Positions 7,029 through 12,256 of a stretch of 12,256 bases of DNA are shown piece after piece; position 1 is the first letter of the stretch, and every line of letters begins with the position of its first letter. The notes under the pieces were generated by a model that searched no databases, was not told where the DNA came from, and saw nothing but the letters and a program-made list of their open reading frames with translations. The position numbers and the translations under genes are program-made. The stretch is from assembly GCA_028065135.1 (NCBI GenBank), contig JAPTWR010000184.1, positions 1 to 12,256 on the forward strand, read 5' to 3'. The stretch is from Acidithiobacillus sp. (lineage in GTDB: Bacteria; Pseudomonadota; Gammaproteobacteria; Acidithiobacillales; Acidithiobacillaceae).

Positions 7029-8276
7029 CTAACGGGCCCCCAGGATGGCTTCCAGCAATTCGTGCAGCGCGGACTCAACGGCATCCCAAGCCTTGTGCCT
7101 GATCGTGCCATGACTGGCGACGACGCCAAACACCCGATGGTAATGGTTGTGTAACTGTATCAACCGGCTCTCTTCCCCATAGCCCAAGTGATGCAGCACG
7201 TCGTTTCCACGACACCGGCGGCCATCCTTCAGGACTTCATGATTCACTTGCGACGGATCGATGAGCAACAGCCGCTTGACCGCTGTGTGGTGAGCGAGCA
7301 CGCTCGCATAGAAGCCGAAAAGGCTGTTCGGGTAAGCGCCCGGATCAGGCGCAGAGTTGGAGAGGAAGGACGGCAGCTTGGCCAGCGGTAAGGGTTTGGA
7401 TATCGCATAACCCTGCAGGTAGGGCACCCCTGTGGTGATCATGGCATCCAGGATACTGGGGGTTTCGACCCCTTCCACCACCAGATCCAGCCGCAGTTCC
7501 GTGGCCAGTTCCTGCATGGTTCGAACGAAATGCAGATCCTGCGGCCGTTCTTCCAGCGTCCGGACAAAGCCCTGATCCAGCTTGATCTCGTCGATGGGCA
7601 GGTTTTTCAGGCGCAGGAGGGAGGCATAGGCGCTCCCCACGTCGTCCAGCGCCAGACGCATGCCCAATGCCTTGATGTCGTGCATGGCGGACAAAGCCGT
7701 GGCATATTCGGCGAACTCACCGCCCTCCAGAATCTCCAGAGTGATTCTCTGGGGGGCTACCCCACTGGCTCCGATCACCTTCTGTAGACAGGTGGCGCTG
7801 CGACTACCAAAGGATTCCGGAGCGACATTGAAGGAAACCCAGAGAGACCAGCCCAATGCATCCAGTTTTTTGAGATCTTCCAAGGCTTGGATCAAGACCA
7901 TCCGACTGAGGTTGGTCGTCTCATCGGTCGATAATTGAGGCAGGAATCTTTCCGGGGTAAGTATGCCCCCCTCGGTATCGCGCAGTCTGGCCAAGGCCTC
8001 TATCCCCACCACTCTGCGGGAATGACCGTCAAGCACAGGTTGATACCAGACCTCAAGACCACCATTCTCTAACAGAGCCTGAGCCGGGCATTGCTCACGG
8101 CGAGCTGTATTTTCACGGTAAACCTCCCAAGCGTCGCTGCGGTCTTTCTTGTGCGATTGGCTTGGGATGCGCCCGTCTGACCGCATCAGCAGGCGTTTCG
8201 TGAGCCATGACTTGATTTTTCTTGATTGGCGGAATAGAAAGCGATGCACTAATTCGCGGATGAAATTTTGGGGCAT
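7029..8276 (-). CDS. Stand-alone EAL-domain protein with C-terminal CZB-like domain
   Basis: This is a predicted cytoplasmic cyclic-di-GMP phosphodiesterase or binding protein of 415 residues with no GGDEF and no membrane segment. A basic N-terminal stretch of about 70 residues precedes the EAL domain. EAL is at 93-95 (GIEALARL); N150, E181, D211-D212, K232, E268 and Q288 match the metal- and substrate-binding set. Loop 6 reads DDVGSA, as in the neighbouring gene. The C-terminal 90 residues resemble the neighbour's CZB-like tail: HH at 329-330, C355 and HNHYH at 376-380; the GxW motif after the cysteine is missing, so zinc binding is less certain. I chose ATG 8276 because AGG lies ten bases upstream and a promoter upstream would leave about 70 leader bases. 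A GTG at 8345 would add 23 residues but sits almost at the predicted transcription start. Its TAG is 55 bases from the convergent neighbour's stop. Confidence 0.9.
   Translation of the reverse strand: MPQNFIRELVHRFLFRQSRKIKSWLTKRLLMRSDGRIPSQSHKKDRSDAWEVYRENTARREQCPAQALLENGGLEVWYQPVLDGHSRRVVGIEALARLRDTEGGILTPERFLPQLSTDETTNLSRMVLIQALEDLKKLDALGWSLWVSFNVAPESFGSRSATCLQKVIGASGVAPQRITLEILEGGEFAEYATALSAMHDIKALGMRLALDDVGSAYASLLRLKNLPIDEIKLDQGFVRTLEERPQDLHFVRTMQELATELRLDLVVEGVETPSILDAMITTGVPYLQGYAISKPLPLAKLPSFLSNSAPDPGAYPNSLFGFYASVLAHHTAVKRLLLIDPSQVNHEVLKDGRRCRGNDVLHHLGYGEESRLIQLHNHYHRVFGVVASHGTIRHKAWDAVESALHELLEAILGAR
7581..7652 (-). repeat. 72-bp perfect inverted repeat, copy 2 (in stand-alone EAL gene)
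   Basis: This is the reverse complement of 6290-6361 with no mismatch. It encodes the same 24 residues (209-232 of the EAL protein counted from ATG 8276), again beginning on a codon boundary. The two copies are therefore in identical codon phase in two convergent genes, with 1219 bases between them. Confidence 0.97.
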
Positions 8277-8351
8277 GTGACATGTACCTGTTATGGCTCC
8301 CGGAGCGTTGCCGGGTTCAGAAGGTATTTTTGTTTCCACGCACACACGGCC

Positions 8352-8379
8352 AATCTAACCTGAAATCTTGCGGAGTCAA
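8352..8379 (-). promoter_or_regulatory. Predicted sigma70 promoter of the stand-alone EAL gene
   Basis: On the minus strand TTGACT (8374-8379, 5 of 6 to consensus) is followed after 16 bases by TAGATT (8352-8357, 4 of 6). A start near 8345 would give a leader of roughly 70 bases before ATG 8276. If correct, GTG 8345 would be leaderless, which argues against it as the start codon. Confidence 0.4.
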
Positions 8380-8659
8380 CCCGGCATCGTGAATGTTTCC
8401 TGGCATGCATGGCGCATTGGTGGCGCATAATCGCCGCCTGCCCGTCTATTTATCGAATCCGGTACGAAAGGAGTCAGGGTAGCACCTATCTACTGCTTGA
8501 AAAAGGCGATTGCGGAATGTCATGTATCTATAAGGCAATAAAAAACAATGATCGGTAACGCTAAATCGGCGCCCTGCGGTAGTAGGGGTTTGCGCGCGGT
8601 TTATGATTTCTCTGGCTCCGGACAAGGGCAGTCTATGGCACGCATGTCGTTACGCATCG

Positions 8660-8700
8660 ATCCCCGGGGATGTTGAAGCGTCTGCCGTTCTTGGCAGACG
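8660..8700. other. Adjacent palindrome and hairpin
   Basis: ATCCCCGGGGAT (8660-8671) is a perfect 12-bp palindrome. Eight bases later CGTCTGCC (8679-8686) pairs perfectly with GGCAGACG (8693-8700) around the six-base loop GTTCTT. No T run follows on either strand, so neither looks like a standard Rho-independent terminator. The role is unknown. Confidence 0.55.
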
Positions 8701-8788
8701 ATGGTTTGGCGACCGCCATAAATGGCAGGACGCAAGCAGTAACAACAGTTTTATGCACCGATCAGAATGCCAAATAGGCACAATAAAT

Positions 8789-8815
8789 CAGACATGTACT
8801 TCATTAAATTATAAT
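8789..8815 (+). promoter_or_regulatory. Possible promoter in the AT-rich patch
   Basis: A perfect TATAAT (8810-8815) lies within an AT-rich stretch. The best -35 candidate, CAGACA (8789-8794, 4 of 6), is only 15 bases away, which is a short spacer. Random TATAAT matches are common at this base composition, so this is weak. If real, transcription would run rightward from about 8822 and give cyoA a leader of about 730 bases. Confidence 0.25.
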
Positions 8816-8945
8816 AGCTTAATTCATCAATATTAGATTTTTATTATGGAATGCGGCTTGCTATATCACAGGGCGGTAATATTACAGGTGTTGTCATGCA
8901 TGTTGCTCAAACCGTGTGTCGTTCAGGAGGGATCGCTTTCGTGTG

Positions 8946-8969
8946 CCCTGGGGGGTCGCCCCGCCAGGG
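8946..8969. other. Very stable GC hairpin upstream of cyoA
   Basis: CCCTGG (8946-8951) pairs with CCAGGG (8964-8969), and GGGG (8952-8955) pairs with CCCC (8959-8962) around the loop TCG, with a single bulged G at 8963. This gives ten base pairs, nearly all G-C. No T run follows. As RNA it could act as a pause or stability element; its function cannot be read from sequence. Confidence 0.6.
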
Positions 8970-9170
8970 TGAGATGTGGCTGTCTGTCTCATGGCAGGGG
9001 GTGTCGCGCGGATACGGTTATTTTTGGCAGGATGCAACGTGGCGGGGAGGCGTTGACTGGTGCAGGCTCTCGGGTCTGCGCGCGTATCGCTGGAACACCG
9101 ATATGTCGACGTGTGGTTGCGGGATGACGACGTTGTACTACACTTCGGTGAGGAGCGGCGTCCGGGTATC

Positions 9171-9190
9171 GCATATGCTTGGGCATATGC
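9171..9190. other. Double GCATATGC dyad, candidate operator
   Basis: GCATATGC occurs at 9171-9178 and again at 9183-9190, separated by TTGG. Each copy is itself palindromic, so the pair forms both a direct and an inverted repeat with centres 12 bases apart. This geometry could suit a dimeric regulator or a small RNA hairpin. It lies about 360 bases upstream of the cyoA start. Confidence 0.5.
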
Positions 9191-9540
9191 CTCATGCGGC
9201 AGCCTGTGGATCACGCCTTGCGGCTGAGCCGAACATTCGCGGATCAGCCGCCCGCGTTGTCCTGCAGCGGCATCATCTCCGTGGGGGATTTGCCGGTGCG
9301 TCCCTGATATGTCTCGGGCGTGGCCCCTGTGCGTGCCGCGGAGCCTGCATCGCGGAGTCTCGGCGGGCCCTCCCCCACCAATCGGATGTCCCTGGCCAAA
9401 TGGCCCACGCGCGTAGCACACAGACTCCATCCGGTCATGCCAACCGATCGGATAAAACAAATAACCGTAGCGGCATGGAAGCGGCGGGAGCGTAAGGAGA
9501 CCAGAGAAGATGGGTCGGATATCTACACAAACGTGTATTT

Positions 9541-9553
9541 GGAGGTTCAGGTG
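9541..9553 (+). promoter_or_regulatory. Ribosome-binding site that fixes the cyoA GTG start
   Basis: GGAGG (9541-9545) is a perfect Shine-Dalgarno core, five bases before GTG (9551-9553). No other in-frame start near the lipoprotein signal has such a site; ATG 9578 has none. This decides the cyoA start against the longer frame that opens at 9320. Confidence 0.85.
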
Positions 9554-10522
9554 TTTATAGAGAATAAACGCTATGAAATGTGCGCAAAAATGCTACTGTC
9601 ACTAGCCGCGCTCACGTTGGGAGGCTGTTCCAGTGACGGTTTGTATCTGCTGAAACCGGAAGGTTTGATATCACATACATTTTATCACTATTTCATTCTT
9701 GATGTGGTGATCATGTTATTTATTATTGTCCCCACGACACTGCTGACCATATGGGCAATGTGGAGGTATAGAAAGGGCGGCAAAGGAAGTTATCATCCCA
9801 CGTGGAGCCACTCAAGCACCATAGAGATCATTGTCTGGGGTATTCCCCTGGTGACAGTGGGGATCTTGTCCTACCTGTCGGTAAAGGCTATTTATGATGT
9901 CAACCCCTATAATCCGGGTGTTATCTCCAAAGCGCAGAAGGTAAATGGCGGGGATCCTGTGGAGGTCGATGTCATCGCGACAGATTGGCGTTGGTTGTTC
10001 ATTTATCCGCAACAACATATTGCCTCGGTGAATGAATTGGTGGTTCCGGTAGGGGTTCCCGTCAAGTTCCGCCTGACGTCCACTTCCGTGATGAATGACT
10101 TCCTGATTCCCCAGCTGGTCGGCATGATCGACGTCATGCCGGGCATGCGTACCAAGCAGGCGCTGGTGGCCGACAAAGCAGGCACCTACATAGGTTATTC
10201 TGCCGATTACAGCGGTGCGGGGTTGTCATGGATGCATTTTCAGACGCGGGCCGTCGGTATGACGCAATTTGCACAGTGGGTGAAGAGTGCCCAGCAATCT
10301 CCCCAGCATCTCAGCTATGCCGGCTTTGATCGTTTTGCAAAACCGTATATAGCCGTTGGCGGAGATCGGCAAATCTTCGGTAGCGTGCAGCCTGGTTTGT
10401 TTGATCATGTGATCGATGAGGTCATGCGCGGCAAAGTATGGCCGACGCCCATGGCGATGACCGAGAATATGGTCAATTACATGAAAAAACAACGCGCCGA
10501 ACAGAAAGCGGGAGACTATTGA
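9551..10522 (+). CDS. cyoA: Cytochrome bo3-type quinol oxidase subunit II
   Basis: This is subunit II of the proton-pumping quinol oxidase in the cytoplasmic membrane. The 323-residue protein compares with 315 in E. coli. From the GTG start it has a lipoprotein signal with lipobox LGGC (cleavage before C26), two transmembrane helices (about 45-69 and 92-113) and a periplasmic cupredoxin-fold domain. The segment TDWRWLFIYPQQ (144-155) and SVMNDFLIPQLVGMIDVMPGM (179-199) match quinol oxidases. The cysteine pair and histidines that bind CuA in cytochrome c oxidases are absent, as expected for an enzyme taking electrons from quinol. The first ten residues are polar and charged, so ATG 9578 is a possible alternative, but the GGAGG favours GTG. 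The gene ends one base before the cyoB ATG. Confidence 0.95.
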   Translation: MFIENKRYEMCAKMLLSLAALTLGGCSSDGLYLLKPEGLISHTFYHYFILDVVIMLFIIVPTTLLTIWAMWRYRKGGKGSYHPTWSHSSTIEIIVWGIPLVTVGILSYLSVKAIYDVNPYNPGVISKAQKVNGGDPVEVDVIATDWRWLFIYPQQHIASVNELVVPVGVPVKFRLTSTSVMNDFLIPQLVGMIDVMPGMRTKQALVADKAGTYIGYSADYSGAGLSWMHFQTRAVGMTQFAQWVKSAQQSPQHLSYAGFDRFAKPYIAVGGDRQIFGSVQPGLFDHVIDEVMRGKVWPTPMAMTENMVNYMKKQRAEQKAGDY

Positions 10523-10523
10523 C

Positions 10524-12256
10524 ATGTTGGTACATTTACAAGGGCCGTGGACTCCTGTGCTGGGCCGGCTCACGCTTCAGCAAATACCTTATGAAAACCC
10601 CATTCTCTTGGGCACTTTTACCTTTGTGGCTGTTTTGGCGATCGCGATATTAGCGGCTACAACATATTTCGGTAAATGGGGATATCTCTGGCGGGAATGG
10701 CTCACAACGGTGGACCACAAGAAAATTGGCGTCATGTATTGTCTGCTTGGACTGATCATGCTGTTTCGAGGATTCATCGACGCCTTGATGATTCGCACGC
10801 AGCAGGCCATCGCCGTTGGCCACGAGGCGCCGGGTTACATGGGGGCGGTGCATGGATATCTCACGCCCTTTCACCTGGGCCAGATTTTTACGGCCCATGG
10901 CTTGATCATGGTGGTGTTCGCGGCGACCCCGTTGCTGGTGGGTATCATGAACATCATCGTGCCGCTGCAGATTGGCGCCCGAGATATGGCCTATCCCTAT
11001 CTGAATGCCCTGGGATTATGGCTCACCACCGCCGGTGCGGCATTGGTGATGGTATCGCTGTTCATAGGCAACTTTGCCCACGGTGGATGGTATGGATTCG
11101 TGCCTTATTTCGAGCTGCCGTACAGTCCCGGGGTCGGCGTGGATTACTGGATATGGACTTTTCAGCTGAGCGCCATTGGCACCTCCTTGGGCAGTATCAA
11201 TTTGATTGCGACCATCGTGAAGATGCGTGCCCCGGGGATGACGTGGATGCGTTTACCCATATTCACGTGGGCGTCTCTCAGCACCAATCTCATCGCGCTC
11301 ACCTCTTTCCCGGTGCTCATGGTTTCCCTGGCTTTGCTTGCATTGGATCGTTATGTGGGTACCCATTTCTATACCGCGGGTATGGGCGGGAACCTGATGC
11401 TTTATAGCGACCTGTTTTGGGTTTGGGGGCATCCGGAGGTGTATTTCCTGATCCTGCCGGCTTTCGGCATGATGTCGGAAATCATCCCCACATTTTCTGA
11501 GAAGCCGTTGTTTGGATATGCGACGATGGTAATCGCTTCATTCGCTATCGGCGGGGTGTCGTGGGGGGTATGGCTGCATCATTTCTTCACCATGGCGGCG
11601 TCACCCAGTGTCAACAGCTTTTACAGTATCACCACTATGCTGGTGGGTATTCCTACCGGCGTCAAAGTGTTCAATTGGGTGTTCACGATGTATCGCGGAC
11701 GTGTCCGCTATGAGCTGCCCATGCTATGGGCGTTGCTTGCACTCTTCCTCCTGCTGGTTGGTGGTATGACGGGTATGATGAATGCGTTCGCCAGCAGCGA
11801 TTACATGTGGCACAACGGACTATTTGTGGTCGCGCATTTTCATATGATGGTTTTGGTGATCGCGGCGAGCGTGTTTGGTGCCGTTGAATATTGGTTTCCC
11901 AAAGTCTTTGGTTTCAGGCTCGAACAGAAATGGGGTAAATGGTTTTTCTGGTTTATGATTCTTGGGACCGGCTGGACATTCATTCCCATGTTTCTTTTGG
12001 GTTTTGCCGGTATGACACGCCGTCTGGATTATATCCCGTATACGCAATGGTCCCCTTATCTCCATGTCATGCTGGTCGGTATGGTGTTTTATGTGCTTGC
12101 CGTATGCTTCTTCGTGGCGCATCTGTATGTCAGCCTCCGGGATCGCGTAAGCAACCGCGCGGGCGCCGATGCCTGGGGTACGGGCCGCAGTTTGGAATGG
12201 ATGACGCACTCTCCCGTTCCGGCTTATAACTATGCCTTTATTCCGCACATCAATGT
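10524..12256 (+). CDS. cyoB: Cytochrome bo3-type quinol oxidase subunit I (3' truncated by window)
   Basis: This is the haem-copper catalytic subunit that reduces O2 to water and pumps protons. Starting at ATG 10524 with GGGAG nine bases upstream, 577 residues are present and the frame is open at the window end; about 663 are usual, so the final helices are missing. Low-spin haem ligands are H125 (TAHG) and H440 (AHFH), the high-spin haem ligand is H438, and the CuB ligands are H303 (WGHPEVY), H352 and H353. The linked tyrosine is Y307. Proton-channel residues are D154 (GARD) and E305 for the D channel and K381 (TGVKVFN) for the K channel. The quinol-site residues known from E. coli align with R82, D86, H117 and Q120, with an insertion of about eight residues between D86 and H117. 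cyoC and cyoD are expected just beyond the edge. Confidence 0.97.
   Translation, partial: MLVHLQGPWTPVLGRLTLQQIPYENPILLGTFTFVAVLAIAILAATTYFGKWGYLWREWLTTVDHKKIGVMYCLLGLIMLFRGFIDALMIRTQQAIAVGHEAPGYMGAVHGYLTPFHLGQIFTAHGLIMVVFAATPLLVGIMNIIVPLQIGARDMAYPYLNALGLWLTTAGAALVMVSLFIGNFAHGGWYGFVPYFELPYSPGVGVDYWIWTFQLSAIGTSLGSINLIATIVKMRAPGMTWMRLPIFTWASLSTNLIALTSFPVLMVSLALLALDRYVGTHFYTAGMGGNLMLYSDLFWVWGHPEVYFLILPAFGMMSEIIPTFSEKPLFGYATMVIASFAIGGVSWGVWLHHFFTMAASPSVNSFYSITTMLVGIPTGVKVFNWVFTMYRGRVRYELPMLWALLALFLLLVGGMTGMMNAFASSDYMWHNGLFVVAHFHMMVLVIAASVFGAVEYWFPKVFGFRLEQKWGKWFFWFMILGTGWTFIPMFLLGFAGMTRRLDYIPYTQWSPYLHVMLVGMVFYVLAVCFFVAHLYVSLRDRVSNRAGADAWGTGRSLEWMTHSPVPAYNYAFIPHIN

Larger units (their letters stand above)
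8380..9550. other. 1.17-kb region without a convincing gene, upstream of cyoA
   Basis: Open frames occur on both strands (for example + strand 8603-8836, 8846-9127 and 8851-9495, and minus 8894-9460), but none shows a recognisable motif or a sensible protein composition, and the longer ones overlap one another. I see no transposase remnant and no RNA gene I can name. The region holds several dyads listed separately (8660-8671, 8679-8700, 8946-8969, 9171-9190), an AT-rich patch at 8761-8850 (22 of 90 bases G or C), and the ribosome-binding site of cyoA at its end. It may be a long regulated leader for the oxidase operon, a decayed gene, or host to an unrecognised small RNA. Confidence 0.5.

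Noticed and set aside
7015..7041. Terminator hairpin between the two convergent EAL genes
   Set aside because: Only a G-run/C-run pairing with a 16-base loop and no T run on either strand; too weak to call.
8638..8654. Sigma54-type promoter at TGGCACGCATGTCGTT
   Set aside because: The TGGCAC half fits, but the required GC of the -12 element is missing at the correct spacing.
8603..8836. 77-residue + frame in the leader region
   Set aside because: No ribosome-binding site, no recognisable motif, and its end lies in the AT-rich patch.
8851..9495. 214-residue + frame, with overlapping frames 8846-9127 (+) and 8894-9460 (-)
   Set aside because: Three overlapping frames of similar quality with odd composition and no motif; none can be preferred. 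A remote homology search could reopen this.
9320..9550. N-terminal extension of cyoA to 9320
   Set aside because: The added 77 residues do not resemble the family, and the lipoprotein signal and perfect GGAGG place the start at 9551.

Overview
The window reads as a core-chromosome segment of a proteobacterium of moderate-to-high GC. Synteny and protein similarity recalled from memory suggest an acidophilic chemolithoautotroph of the Acidithiobacillus type, but this is an inference; no database was searched. Ten protein or tRNA genes are well supported, and the two end genes run off the window.

Left block (1-3944), translation and ribosome functions: the 3' part of typA/bipA (ribosome-associated GTPase) runs rightward and ends at a short Rho-independent terminator. 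It converges on a leftward pair, apaG followed by a UbiE/PmtA-like methyltransferase, joined by a 4-base stop/start overlap. Next is leftward yhbY (50S assembly RNA-binding protein), divergent from rlmE (23S rRNA 2'-O-methyltransferase, TTG start). A tRNA-Arg(CCG) follows rlmE directly, and its perfect -10 box contains the rlmE stop codon.

Middle block (3945-8379), cyclic-di-GMP signalling: after a 311-base structured spacer comes a 905-residue membrane protein (dCACHE-like sensor, GGDEF, EAL, C-terminal CZB-like zinc-binding domain). It converges on a stand-alone EAL protein that also has a CZB-like tail. The two genes share a perfect 72-bp inverted repeat, in the same codon phase, within otherwise diverged EAL domains. 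This is the most unusual signal in the window: it points to gene conversion or to a possible inversion that would exchange the C-terminal halves of the two proteins in frame.

Right block (8380-12256), respiration: about 1.17 kb without a convincing gene, carrying several strong dyads and a 24% GC patch, leads into cyoA and cyoB, subunits II and I of a cytochrome bo3-type quinol oxidase. cyoA starts at GTG behind a perfect GGAGG; cyoB starts one base after the cyoA stop and is cut by the window end.

I found no CRISPR array, insertion sequence, prophage or toxin-antitoxin pair, and no clearly new multi-gene system. The paired, repeat-linked EAL/CZB genes and the long structured leader of cyoA are the places to look further.
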